Assembly: GCF_008017755.1 (NCBI RefSeq)
Contig: NZ_VRTS01000001.1
Coordinates: 549,807 to 613,806 of the forward strand
DNA length: 64,000 nt
Direction: 5' to 3'
Source of the DNA: Alkalisalibacterium limincola
GTDB lineage: Bacteria > Pseudomonadota > Gammaproteobacteria > Xanthomonadales > Xanthomonadaceae
The position numbers and the translations under genes were made by a program. Below, piece after piece: positions 1 to 8,949 of this stretch. The notes under the pieces are model-generated. The model made no database searches, was not told the origin of the DNA, and saw only the letters and a program-made list of their open reading frames with translations. Positions within the stretch are counted from its first letter, which is position 1, and every line of letters begins with the position of its first letter.

Positions 1-2
1 TG

Positions 3-1709
3 GGCGATCCGCGTGTGCGCATCATCGTCGACGAAGGCCCCGAAGGGCTGCTGCTGGGCACGCAGTCCGGCCTGGTGCGCTTTCGTGACGGCGTCGGCCA
101 AGACGAAGGCACCGACCAGGGCCTCCCCGCCAATCTCGACATCACCGCCGTGGCACGACTGGACGACGGCGGCCTGTTGCTGGGCACCATCTCGGAGCGG
201 CTCTTCCACTTCGACGGGCTCAGCTGGCTTGAGATCAGCCAGGCGGGCGACCTCCCCGACAATGCCGCGTTCTTCATGGCGGAGGACTCCCACGGTTGGA
301 TCTGGGTGGCCGGAATCCGCGGCATCTACCGCTTCCAGGCCTCGGACCTGCGCCGTTTCCGCGAAGATCCGAGCCGGGGGCTGGCTTCGGAAATGCTGAT
401 GAACGAACGCGGCATCTACCGCGGTGGACAGAAGGGGTATTGCTGCAACGGCGCCGGCCTGGCCAAGGGCTTCATGCACGAGGACCGCCTGTGGCTGCCT
501 TCACGCGATGGCCTGGTGTCGATCGCGGCCGAGGACGTGCACCACAACGAGGTGCCACCCCAGGCCGTGGTGGAACGGATTTCGCACGGCGGAGAGGTCC
601 TGCGCGTGGCTTCGGGCGAGACGCTGGGCCAGCTGCCCGGTCGCAACCGGGACGTATCGATCGAGTTCACCACCACCAGCCTGCAACAGCCCGACAGCGT
701 CGAGATCCGCTACCGCCTGGCCGGCTACGACGACGCCTGGCACACCTTGGAGGACCTCTCCCGGCGCAGCGTGTCCTACACCAACCTGCCGCCCGGCGAA
801 TATCTGTTCGAAGTCAGTGCGGCCAACAATTCCGGCCGGTGGAGCGACGAGACCGCCTGGGTCGGGTTCGCCGTCCGGCCACGCTTCCATGAAACCTTCT
901 GGTTCTATGCCTTGATCATCCTCGCGGGCGCGGGTCTGGGCGGAGGCGTGTCGCGGGTGCGCAACCGGCTGCTGCGGCAGCGACAACGCGAACTGGAGCG
1001 CTTGATCGACGTGCGCACCGCCGACCTGGAGGCCGCCAACGCGCGGCTGGCGACCGCCAGCCTCACCGACGCACTCACCGGGCTGCACAACCGTCGCTAT
1101 CTCCGTGAACAGTTGCCGCACGACCTCGCCTTCTATGCCCGCGAGCGCGGTACGACCGCAGCCGATGGACAGGCGATGGTGCTGGCGATCATCGACATCG
1201 ATCACTTCAAGGCGATCAACGACCGCCACGGCCACCTCGCCGGCGACGAGGTGCTTTGCGAGTTCTCGGCCCGGCTGCTGGCGCAGGTCCGCCATGGGGA
1301 CTACGTGGTGCGCTGGGGCGGCGAGGAGTTCCTGCTGGTGATGCGTCCGATGCCGCACGAGCAGGCCCCGCGCCTCATCGAGCGCCTGCGCCGCGCCGTC
1401 GCCGACGAGCCGTTCCACCTGGGCAACGGCACCTCGCTCCCCGTCACCTGCTCGATCGGCTTCACGCGTTTTCCGCTGCAGGGCGGCAAGACCGGGCCAG
1501 TGGAGTGGGAAGGCCTGGTGGACCTGGCCGATCGCGCACTTTACGAGGTCAAGCGTGACAATCGAAACGACTGGGCGACGTTCGAGCCGGCAGCCGACGC
1601 GGACGAGGACCATCTGGCACGGATGCTGGCGCAGGATCCCGCGGCGCTGGTGGAGGATGGCAGCCTGCGCCTGGTGCGCAGCCCGCGGGCCCACGCCACG
1701 TCGGACTGA
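3..1709 (+). CDS. Membrane-bound diguanylate cyclase with beta-propeller/Y_Y_Y sensor (5' partial)
   Basis: The reading frame is already open at base 3, so the true start lies upstream; the GTG at 15 is only the first in-window start. The visible part begins with propeller-type repeats (GLLLGT, IWVAG, LWLPS). A Y_Y_Y domain with the typical PPGEY turn follows, then one membrane helix near bases 895-950 and a short coiled coil. The C-terminal GGDEF domain has an active-site GGEEF at about 1317-1331 and an RHGD inhibitory I-site five residues before it. By family knowledge it would make cyclic di-GMP in response to a periplasmic signal bound by the propeller. Both the active site and the feedback site look intact. 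The ligand is unknown. Confidence 0.9.
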   Translation, partial: GDPRVRIIVDEGPEGLLLGTQSGLVRFRDGVGQDEGTDQGLPANLDITAVARLDDGGLLLGTISERLFHFDGLSWLEISQAGDLPDNAAFFMAEDSHGWIWVAGIRGIYRFQASDLRRFREDPSRGLASEMLMNERGIYRGGQKGYCCNGAGLAKGFMHEDRLWLPSRDGLVSIAAEDVHHNEVPPQAVVERISHGGEVLRVASGETLGQLPGRNRDVSIEFTTTSLQQPDSVEIRYRLAGYDDAWHTLEDLSRRSVSYTNLPPGEYLFEVSAANNSGRWSDETAWVGFAVRPRFHETFWFYALIILAGAGLGGGVSRVRNRLLRQRQRELERLIDVRTADLEAANARLATASLTDALTGLHNRRYLREQLPHDLAFYARERGTTAADGQAMVLAIIDIDHFKAINDRHGHLAGDEVLCEFSARLLAQVRHGDYVVRWGGEEFLLVMRPMPHEQAPRLIERLRRAVADEPFHLGNGTSLPVTCSIGFTRFPLQGGKTGPVEWEGLVDLADRALYEVKRDNRNDWATFEPAADADEDHLARMLAQDPAALVEDGSLRLVRSPRAHATSD

Positions 1710-1718
1710 GCGAGCGTC

Positions 1719-2999
1719 CTAGGCCACCGGCCGGGCGTCGTCCGACTCGATCCCCACGTTGCTCGAGGCCGCCTGGTAGGTCTCCAGGTCCAGCAATCCT
1801 TCCTCGCGCGCCACCAGCACCGGCACCAGCATCTGCCCGGTCACGTTGGTCATCGTACGCATCATGTCCAGCACCCGGTCGATCGCCAGCAGCAGGCCCA
1901 GCCCCTCCAGCGGCACCCCCGCCGCCGACAGCACCACCGTCGCCATGACCACGGCGGTTCCCGGCACGCCGGCGGTGCCGAAACTGCCCAGGACCGACGC
2001 CATCATGATGGCGGCGTACTGGGCGAAGCTCAGGTCGATGCCGTAGTACTGCGCGATGAACACCGCTGCGAGTGCCGGGTAGATCGCGCCGCAACCGTCC
2101 ATCTTGATGCTGGCACCCAGGGGCACGGCGAACGCCGCGTAGTCGCGGTCCACGCCGAGGTTGTGGGTCACGCTGCGCAGCGCCACCGGCATCGAGGCGA
2201 AGCTCGACGAGCTCACGAAAGCCACCTGCATGCCCGGTGCGGCGCCACGGAGGAACTTCAGCGGATTGAGTCCGTGCGCAAGCAGCAACCCGCCGTAGAC
2301 GAAGACGATGTGCAGGGCACAGGCCAGGTAGAGCGCGAACACGAAGTTCCCCAGCGGCAACAGGCGCTCGAACCCATAGCTGCCCACCAGGGCCGCGATC
2401 AGCCCGAACGTTCCCAGGGGCGTGAATTCCAGCACGAAGCGGGTCACCTGGATCATCACATCGCTGGCCTCGCCGGCCAGCCGACGCAACCCCGCGGTGC
2501 GCTCGCCCAGCTTCACCAGCGCGAACCCCAGCAGCCCGGCGAAGAAGATCACCTGCAGGATGCGGCCCTCGGCCAGAGCCATGAACGGATTCGCCGGCAC
2601 CACGTCCAGCACCACCTCGACAGGCGTGGGCACCTCGCGCACCACGTAGTCCTCGGCGATGGGCAACTCACCGACCCCCGCGCCCGGATTCGTCACCCAG
2701 GCCACGCCCAGGCCCACCAGCACCGCCAGCACCGCGGTCAACGCGAACCATCCGAAGGTGCGCCCACCCAGGCGCGCGATCGACTTCTGCCCGTGCAGGC
2801 TGGCCACCGCATTGATGACCGCGAAGAACACCAGCGGCGTTGCGATCATGCGGATCAGCGTGATGTAGAGGTCGCCCAGCGGTTGCAGCCAGGTGGCCGC
2901 GGGCTCGCCCCACAGCCAGCCCACCAACGCGCCCAGCACGAACGCGCCCATGACCCGCTTCCAGAACGGGATGCGAAGCCAAGCCTGGACCCAAGTCAT
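1719..2999 (-). CDS. Dicarboxylate/amino acid:cation symporter (DAACS family)
   Basis: A polytopic inner-membrane protein of 426 residues, the usual size for GltP/DctA carriers, which import glutamate, aspartate or C4-dicarboxylates with Na+ or H+. The re-entrant serine-rich segment (SSSSFASMP) and the substrate-loop motif (GASIKMDGCGAIYP, a variant of the family GATINMDGTA) are present. The ATG at 2999 is preferred; the frame also has an upstream TTG at 3020 that would add seven polar residues. It converges on the diguanylate cyclase with 9 bases between stops. The exact substrate cannot be read from sequence, and the unusual Lys in place of Asn in the loop motif may shift it. Confidence 0.9.
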   Translation of the reverse strand: MTWVQAWLRIPFWKRVMGAFVLGALVGWLWGEPAATWLQPLGDLYITLIRMIATPLVFFAVINAVASLHGQKSIARLGGRTFGWFALTAVLAVLVGLGVAWVTNPGAGVGELPIAEDYVVREVPTPVEVVLDVVPANPFMALAEGRILQVIFFAGLLGFALVKLGERTAGLRRLAGEASDVMIQVTRFVLEFTPLGTFGLIAALVGSYGFERLLPLGNFVFALYLACALHIVFVYGGLLLAHGLNPLKFLRGAAPGMQVAFVSSSSFASMPVALRSVTHNLGVDRDYAAFAVPLGASIKMDGCGAIYPALAAVFIAQYYGIDLSFAQYAAIMMASVLGSFGTAGVPGTAVVMATVVLSAAGVPLEGLGLLLAIDRVLDMMRTMTNVTGQMLVPVLVAREEGLLDLETYQAASSNVGIESDDARPVA

Positions 3000-3164
3000 G
3001 ATCGACCATCCGAGTTTCAATCACGCAGGGTAACCACTCGCCCGCGCCGGGGAAGCGGAGCCGACGCGACACTGTGTTCCAAGCGCGGCACGCCCGGCAC
3101 CACCAGCACCGTGCGGCCGGCTCCGGCTATCCTGACGCGGTTCCCGAAGGCACGCGCCACGCCC

Positions 3165-3653
3165 ATGCCCTACACCCCGATCCTCGCCACGCTCGGCTAC
3201 GTACTGAGCCCCGACCGCGGCCGCGTGCTGATGGTCCACCGCAACGCCCGCCCCGGCGACCAGCACCTGGGCAAGTACAACGGCCTGGGCGGCAAGCTCG
3301 AGCCCGACGAGGACATCGTCGCCGGCATGCGCCGCGAGATCCAAGAGGAAGCGGGCATCGACTGCACGCAACTGCAGTTGCGCGGCACCATCAGCTGGCC
3401 CGGCTTCGGCAAGGGCGGCGAGGACTGGTTCGGGTTCGTGTTCCTGGTCACCGCATTCGAGGGCGAGCCGCATGCAACCAACCCCGAGGGCGAGCTGTCC
3501 TGGGAGCGCATCGACCGGCTCGGGGACCTGCCCTTGTGGGAGGGCGACCGGCATTTCCTGCCCCTGGTCTTCGACGCCGATCCGCGGCCTTTCCACGGCG
3601 TCATGCCCTACCGCGACGGGCAGCTGGTGTCGTGGTCGGTCAATCGCTGTTGA
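3165..3653 (+). CDS. Nudix hydrolase, MutT/8-oxo-dGTPase-like
   Basis: A 162-residue single-domain protein. It carries a complete Nudix box beginning GKLEPDE and ending REIQEEAGI, with all Gx5Ex7REUxEExGU positions filled. Such enzymes hydrolyse a nucleoside diphosphate linked to another group; the closest-looking relatives are oxidised-purine nucleoside triphosphatases. The frame stays open far upstream, but that part is antisense to the symporter. The ATG at 3165, just before YTPILATLGYVL, gives the normal length. It stands alone and converges on a transporter gene 9 bases downstream. The true substrate is not determined by the motif. Confidence 0.88.
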   Translation: MPYTPILATLGYVLSPDRGRVLMVHRNARPGDQHLGKYNGLGGKLEPDEDIVAGMRREIQEEAGIDCTQLQLRGTISWPGFGKGGEDWFGFVFLVTAFEGEPHATNPEGELSWERIDRLGDLPLWEGDRHFLPLVFDADPRPFHGVMPYRDGQLVSWSVNRC

Positions 3654-3662
3654 GCCTGCGCA

Positions 3663-4526
3663 TCAGGCTGCGAAGCGTCGCCGCCCCAGCCAGATGAGGC
3701 CGACGCCGAAGAAGTACATCAAGAGTCCGTACACGGCCGACGGCACGCCCATCTCCGGCGAATCCAGCAGCGTCATCGCCACCAGCAGGCCCAGCGTGCC
3801 GTTCTTGATCCCCAGTTCGACGGCCACGGTCAGTGCGTCGACCGGCGACAGCCCAAGCCCGCGCGTGGCGAACAAGCCCAGGCCGATGCCGAGCAGGTTG
3901 AGTGCCACGCAGGCCGGCCCGGCCTGCAGCAACAACTCCGGCAGCCTGTCTCCGATCCGCACCGCGATCGCAACGATCAGCGCGGCCAGCACCATGGCCC
4001 CGAACAGTCCCACCGCGCGCTCCGCACGCGCTGCCACCCCGGGCGAACGCCAGCGCACCAGCATGCCGACCGCCACCGGGATCACGGTGATCACCGCCAG
4101 CATCGCCACCGTGCGCAGCACGGGAAGCTCGACTTGCTGGCCCTCGCCGACGAAGCCACGCAGGGCCAGGTTGGTCAACAAGGGCAAGCTCACGATGGTC
4201 ACCAGGCTGGCGGTGACCGTCAGCGAGATCGACAGGGCCAGGTGTCCCCGCGCCAGGTAGGTGATCAGGTTCGAGGACGTGCCACCCGGGCACGCGGCCA
4301 GGATGACCAGGCCGACCGCCACCAGCGGCGGCAACGACAGCGCCCAGGCCAGCGCGAACGCCGCCGCCGGCATCAGCACCAGTTGCGCCACGCTGCCCCA
4401 TACCAGGCCGCGCGGACGGTGGGCCACCTGGAGGAAATCGCGTGGCCGCAGGCTCAGGCCGATGCCGGCCATGATGATGATCAGTGCGATCGGCAGGCCG
4501 ATCGAGATCAGCGGGTTCTGCTCCAT
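3663..4526 (-). CDS. Bile acid:sodium symporter family (SBF/BASS) transporter
   Basis: A 287-residue hydrophobic protein with about nine membrane helices. It carries the hallmark CPGGTSSNLITYLARGH segment of the SBF/BASS fold. Bacterial members co-transport organic anions with Na+. The start ATG at 4526 is followed directly by the first helix (ISIGLPIALIIIMAG). It lies 29 bases downstream of the HemJ-like gene on the same strand, so the two may be co-transcribed. The substrate is not predictable: bile acids are known ligands only for some homologues, while others carry pantoate or pyruvate. Confidence 0.88.
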   Translation of the reverse strand: MEQNPLISIGLPIALIIIMAGIGLSLRPRDFLQVAHRPRGLVWGSVAQLVLMPAAAFALAWALSLPPLVAVGLVILAACPGGTSSNLITYLARGHLALSISLTVTASLVTIVSLPLLTNLALRGFVGEGQQVELPVLRTVAMLAVITVIPVAVGMLVRWRSPGVAARAERAVGLFGAMVLAALIVAIAVRIGDRLPELLLQAGPACVALNLLGIGLGLFATRGLGLSPVDALTVAVELGIKNGTLGLLVAMTLLDSPEMGVPSAVYGLLMYFFGVGLIWLGRRRFAA

Positions 4527-4555
4527 CCTGGCTCAGGCCTCGCGCGGAAACGGGG

Positions 4556-5005
4556 TCAGAACGGCTTGCCGACGACCAGGAAGATCGCGCCCAGCGCCAG
4601 CAGGATCGGCAGCTCGTTGAACCAGCGCAGCGCCTTGGCCGAGGGGAGCGCACCCCCGGCGGCAGCGCGCTTGAGCAGTTTCCCGCTCCAGATGAAGAAA
4701 CCCAGCAGCAGCAGCACCAGCAGGAACTTCACATGCATCCAGCCGCTGCCGGCCGTCACCGGCGGATACACCGCCGGCATCACCCGGAAGCCGAACCACA
4801 ACAGCGCTCCGAGCACGAAAACGAGTCCGAACATCACGTGTCCAAAGCCGTACAGCCGCCGTCCCATGAGCACCAGCCGCTGCTGCACCGCAGCCTCGCC
4901 ACGTGATTCCGACAGGTTCACCAGGATCCGCGGCAGGTAGAACACCGCCGCCATCCAGGCGATCACGAACAGCAGGTGGAAGGTCTTGGTCCAGAGATAG
5001 ATCAC
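4556..5005 (-). CDS. HemJ/CopD-like integral membrane protein (UPF0093)
   Basis: A 149-residue protein with four predicted helices. The early His in KTFHLLFVIAWMA, the Lys in WMHVKF and the C-terminal NELPILLALGAIFLVVGKPF match HemJ, the haem-binding protoporphyrinogen IX oxidase. The His and Lys are the residues known to be essential in that family. There is no in-frame ATG; the GTG at 5005 is preceded by GGAG at a 7-base spacing, and this fixes the start. Databases often label such proteins CopD family. A role in haem synthesis is inferred from motifs only. Confidence 0.8.
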   Translation of the reverse strand: MIYLWTKTFHLLFVIAWMAAVFYLPRILVNLSESRGEAAVQQRLVLMGRRLYGFGHVMFGLVFVLGALLWFGFRVMPAVYPPVTAGSGWMHVKFLLVLLLLGFFIWSGKLLKRAAAGGALPSAKALRWFNELPILLALGAIFLVVGKPF

Positions 5006-5078
5006 GGTTTGACTCCATGGGCGGTCGCCGCAGCATGCCACGCCGCCCGTGCCGGGTGAATGGCGCTGGCGCGACGGC

Positions 5079-6947
5079 TCATTCGCGGACGTGGATGCGC
5101 CACTGGCGCTGGTCCTCCACGCTGCCGTCGCGCCCATGCACGCGCAGGCCCAGCCAGTGCCAACCGCCCTGGCCCGGCGGCAGCTGCAACGTGTGCGCGA
5201 AGTCGACGTACGGGTGCGCGGGGTCGAGCGAGTTCTGCCAGAACGTCCCCACGTGCCCCGCTTCGAGGCCGTAGTGGGCGTCCCCGACCACGTCGCCATC
5301 GAGCAGGACCTCGATGCGCGCGATTCCCGCACCGTCCTTGAACGCCCAGCCACGCAGCTCGAAGGTCGACCCCACGTGCTCGCCATCGCGCGGCGCGTAC
5401 ACATCGAGCAGTGCCGGCAGGGCGCAGTCCTCGGCCGCCACGCGCGGAGGCTCGCCGCCCATGATCGGAAAGAGCAGGAAGCGCAAACGGCCACGATCCA
5501 CACTGAAGACCTCGGCCGGTGGCAGCCCTCCGGCAAGCATGCAAATCTCACGGTGCCAGCCCAGTGCCTCGCGTGGCGGTGTCGCGTCCTCGGCCAGGAC
5601 CAGCAGTGTCGGGCGAGTGGCATCGCGAGGCGTGGTGATCGCATCCCACACATCCAGCTGCATCGCACGGCCGTGCTTGTGGTTGAGCGGGTGGTCGAGC
5701 ACCCCCACGTCGTGGCGGTCCAGTGCGAAGGCCAGCTGCGCGGCCAGCATGAAATTGTCGGCCACCACCCGGGTATCGGGCGGCAACTCCGCCAGGCGCC
5801 CGCGCACGTGCACTCCGATCTCATCCCAGCCGGCGAAGTTGGTCGGGTAAGGCAGCGCGCCGGCCACCGCGCGCTCGCGCAGTGCCGGCGACTGCGCCAC
5901 CACCAGGTAACCCAGGGCCAGCAGGACGCCGCCCGCGGCGAGTACATGGAGCAGCACGCGCCAGACCTTCCGCCAGCCGGCCATCAGCACTGGCGCCACT
6001 GCCAGCAACGGCAGGTAGCCCGGCAGCATCCAGTGAAAGCTGACGCGCTGGGTATCGGCGAACACCCCCAGCACCGCCAGCCCGAGCAGCGGCACCGCGG
6101 CGGTCCCCAGCACATAGCCCCAGGGCATCGCATCATCGCCTGCGCGCCATCGCCGCCACGCGTGCACCAGCGTTCCCAGCAGCAGCACCAACAGCAGCGG
6201 GGTCACGAACACGAACTGCACCAGCGGCAGCAGCGCCCCCTTGAGCTGCGGCCGCCACGGATGCCGGTCCACCAGCTGGAAGCTCAATCCCGCGTGGGCA
6301 TGCTCCATGTTCCACCAAAGCAGCGGCAACCAGGCCAGCGCGCCGGCCAGCAGTGCCAGCCACAGGCCCGGCTCGCGCAACAGCGCACGGCCACGGGGCT
6401 CGAGCATCAGGCCGACGAATCCCGCCGCGATGACCGCAGGGAATCGATAGTGCGCCAGCGCCCCCAGCACCAGACCGAAGGCCAGCCAGGCGAATCCACG
6501 CCGGGATACCCGCCCAAGCAGCATCGCGCCCGCATCCAGGCAGACCAGTGTCGCGAACGTCAGCGGCACGTCCGGGAGCGCCAACGCGCCCATCGTCGCC
6601 AGCAACGGCATCGCCAGCGCCAGCGTTCCCGCCTGCCACGCCACCGTGTCGCCGAACCAGCGTCGCGCGATGCGCCATACCAGCCACGGCATCGCCGCGC
6701 CCATCACCAGGAACGGCCAGCGCACCCCCAGCAACGTATCCCCGCCCACCAGCGTGCCCAGCCAGATCAGCCACGGCGTGCCGGCCGGGATCTCGGCGTA
6801 GGCCCAGTCCAGCGCAGTCGACTCCCACCAATAGAACGCCTCGTCGCCGAACAGCGGCAAGCGCAGCACCACCACCAGCTTGAGCAACAACAGCAAGCCC
6901 CACAGCATAAGGAAGACGGTGCGCGGGCGGTCGGGCGTCGGGGGCAT
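5079..6947 (-). CDS. ArnT/PMT-like glycosyltransferase family 39 membrane protein
   Basis: A 622-residue protein with about ten membrane helices followed by a soluble C-terminal region of roughly 200 residues. The first periplasmic loop has the acidic FGDEAFYWWES motif, where this family keeps its catalytic acid. These enzymes transfer a sugar from a polyprenyl-phosphate carrier to lipid or protein on the outer face of the inner membrane. Start ATG at 6947. It lies upstream of the HemJ-like gene on the same strand with a 73-base gap. The acceptor is unknown, since no lipid A or O-antigen genes are nearby. Confidence 0.87.
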   Translation of the reverse strand: MPPTPDRPRTVFLMLWGLLLLLKLVVVLRLPLFGDEAFYWWESTALDWAYAEIPAGTPWLIWLGTLVGGDTLLGVRWPFLVMGAAMPWLVWRIARRWFGDTVAWQAGTLALAMPLLATMGALALPDVPLTFATLVCLDAGAMLLGRVSRRGFAWLAFGLVLGALAHYRFPAVIAAGFVGLMLEPRGRALLREPGLWLALLAGALAWLPLLWWNMEHAHAGLSFQLVDRHPWRPQLKGALLPLVQFVFVTPLLLVLLLGTLVHAWRRWRAGDDAMPWGYVLGTAAVPLLGLAVLGVFADTQRVSFHWMLPGYLPLLAVAPVLMAGWRKVWRVLLHVLAAGGVLLALGYLVVAQSPALRERAVAGALPYPTNFAGWDEIGVHVRGRLAELPPDTRVVADNFMLAAQLAFALDRHDVGVLDHPLNHKHGRAMQLDVWDAITTPRDATRPTLLVLAEDATPPREALGWHREICMLAGGLPPAEVFSVDRGRLRFLLFPIMGGEPPRVAAEDCALPALLDVYAPRDGEHVGSTFELRGWAFKDGAGIARIEVLLDGDVVGDAHYGLEAGHVGTFWQNSLDPAHPYVDFAHTLQLPPGQGGWHWLGLRVHGRDGSVEDQRQWRIHVRE

Positions 6948-7071
6948 GGCGGGACGGGTCGAAGGGCAAGGCGCACTTTAGCCCATGCCCACGCGCACAC
7001 CCACCTGTACATGGGCATCGGCGCTACCCTTGCATCAAGGCCGCCATCGCGGCGCTGCACCAGGCCAGCCC

Positions 7072-7757
7072 ATGCCCTCGCGCGAACACCACCACGTCAA
7101 CCGGCTGGGATGGCTGCGCGCCGCGGTACTGGGCGCCAACGACGGGATGATCTCCACCGCCAGCCTGATCCTGGGCGTGGCGGCGGCGACCGGCCACGAC
7201 GCCGCCGTCGTGGCCGGGTTCGCCGGCTGGTGGCCGGTGCGTTGTCGATGGCGGCCGGTGAATACGTGTCGGTGAGCTCACAGGCCGACAGCGAGCGCGC
7301 CGACCTGGAGCGCGAGCAACGCGCCCTCGATGCCGAACCGGAACTCGAGCTCGAGGAACTGACCCAGCTTCAGGTGCAGCGGGGGCTGCCGCCGGCACTG
7401 GCCCGCCAGGCCGCCGAGGCACTGACCCGGCACGACGCGCTGGAGGCGCACGCCCGGGACGAACTCGGCCTGCACCGCCTGCAGCGCGCGCGGCCGCTGC
7501 AGGCCGCGGTCGCGTCGGCGATCGCCTTCTCGCTCGGTGCCGGCTTCCCGCTGGCCCTCCTCGTCTTCGCTCCGGCAACGATGCTGCCCTGGGGGCTGTT
7601 CGGCGCGTGCATCGCCGCGCTCGGCGGCATGGGAGCACTTGCGGCACGCATCGGCGGTGCGCCGGCGTGGCACGGCTCGGCGCGCGTGGCGTTCTGGGGC
7701 GCCCTGGCGATGACGGTGACGCACTTCGCCGGCGGGCTGTTCGGCGCCATGGGCTGA
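7072..7757 (+). CDS. VIT1/CCC1-type metal transporter (frameshifted)
   Basis: The N-terminus (RLGWLRAAVLGANDGMISTA) is in one frame and the rest (ALSMAAGEYVSVSSQADSER onward) is in another. Both are hallmark segments of the VIT family, which moves Fe2+ or Mn2+ across membranes. The break falls near base 7227, where GGCTGG replaces an expected GGCCTGG. Restoring one C gives a continuous 228-residue protein, the normal family size. The C-terminal helices (VTHFAGGLFGAMG) are intact. No other damage is seen, so a consensus error is more likely than a dead gene. Start ATG at 7072. Confidence 0.85.
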
Positions 7758-7770
7758 GGCTTGCCGAGGT

Positions 7771-8949
7771 TCAGCGGTAACCGGTCAGCTCCAGGAAGCC
7801 TTCTCCCGCCACGGGCCGACCGCGGTGATGCCCCTCGGCGCGGATGCTGCCTTCCCAGTACTGCACCGCGGTGCGCATCTCCTGGTCGTCCATTCGCGCG
7901 TGCACTTCCAGCGAAAAGTCCAGGGCGTCCGATTGCAGCCTCCACGCCACCGGGTACTGTGCCCCGCTGTGCGGGCTGCGCCAGGTGCGCAGCGGCCGCG
8001 CATCGACCACGCCCTCGGCGAACGCCCGCACGGCCCCGTCCGGGGCCACCAGGCTGCCGCGCTGCGACACGGGGCGGCCATCGCGGTCGCGGATGTGGAA
8101 GAACATCAGCTCATGGCCGTCGTCGAGCTGCAGCGAAAACCAGTCCCAACCCGCCTGTTCGTCGCCAAGGCCGATGCTGCCCCACTCGTGGTCGTACCAG
8201 GCCGAACCGCTCACCGGCACCGGGGCGTCGCGCCCCGGCAGTTGCAGCTCCCCTCGTGCTGCCAGTCGCGTATAGGCGTAGTAGTACGAGGCGCCACCGG
8301 GCACATCGGATTTTTCGCTGTAACCGTCCTCGCCATGCAGCACCCTGGGCTTGTCCGCCACCAGTTCCAGCTCCAGCCCGAAGGCCTCGCCATCGGCGTT
8401 GCGGCCCGGGCACGACAGCCGAAGCGGGAACATTCCGCCGGCCGACAGCCCGCGCGCGCTGCAGGTTTCCACCCACGCCGCGAATGGCTCGGACTGGGCT
8501 CCCGCCAGCCCGGCGGCGGGTCGCGCCAGTCGCTCGTCCACGTGGAAGCGCCCACCATCCAGTTCGCTGATCGCCACGTGCGCCATGTAGAGCTGGCCCG
8601 CCTCCCAGCCCGTCGCTTCGGTTCCGGAGCGCAGCGCGAAGCGGAACAACGCCACCTGCACGCCGAACGCCTCGTCCCCGGGGCCGCGCAGGTTGGCGGT
8701 GTAGTACCACCACTCGATGCGGTGCGCGGGGTGGGGGCCGTGGTCGCGCGGGAATTCGAGGCGTGCCGGCCGTGTCACCGGGGCGAAGGCGGTGGCGGCC
8801 TCGGCGGCCAGCAACTGCGACAGGTCCTGGCCACCATTGCGCGGGCTCGCGTCGTCGCCCACGCAGCCGGCGAGCGCCAGCGCGGACAGCGCGACCAGCG
8901 CGGACAGCAGGGCCCCGCGCCCGCGCGACCACTGGGTCATCCCGCTCAC
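7771..8949 (-). CDS. AttH/carotenoid 1,2-hydratase-like (lipocalin-type) lipoprotein
   Basis: A 392-residue protein with a signal peptide ending in a lipobox (ALAGC, Cys 29). The CrtC/AttH-type motif HRIEWWYYTANL comes next, and WYDHEWGS lies near the middle. It is the last gene of a three-gene operon with an FtsX-like permease and a LolD-like ATPase. Its GTG start overlaps the permease stop as GTGA, which implies translational coupling; an ATG lies three codons later. The set resembles the attEFGH locus of Agrobacterium and related operons, in which a secreted hydrolase-like protein partners an ABC transporter. The substrate is unknown. Confidence 0.85.
   Translation of the reverse strand: MSGMTQWSRGRGALLSALVALSALALAGCVGDDASPRNGGQDLSQLLAAEAATAFAPVTRPARLEFPRDHGPHPAHRIEWWYYTANLRGPGDEAFGVQVALFRFALRSGTEATGWEAGQLYMAHVAISELDGGRFHVDERLARPAAGLAGAQSEPFAAWVETCSARGLSAGGMFPLRLSCPGRNADGEAFGLELELVADKPRVLHGEDGYSEKSDVPGGASYYYAYTRLAARGELQLPGRDAPVPVSGSAWYDHEWGSIGLGDEQAGWDWFSLQLDDGHELMFFHIRDRDGRPVSQRGSLVAPDGAVRAFAEGVVDARPLRTWRSPHSGAQYPVAWRLQSDALDFSLEVHARMDDQEMRTAVQYWEGSIRAEGHHRGRPVAGEGFLELTGYR

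Noticed and set aside
6980..7016. GCCCATG/CATGGGC inverted repeat before the VIT gene as a terminator
   Set aside because: The loop is about 20 bases and there is no T run on either strand.
5049..7071. Long plus-strand frame that leads into the VIT gene
   Set aside because: Only the part after about 7227 resembles a real protein; the rest is antisense to the glycosyltransferase gene.
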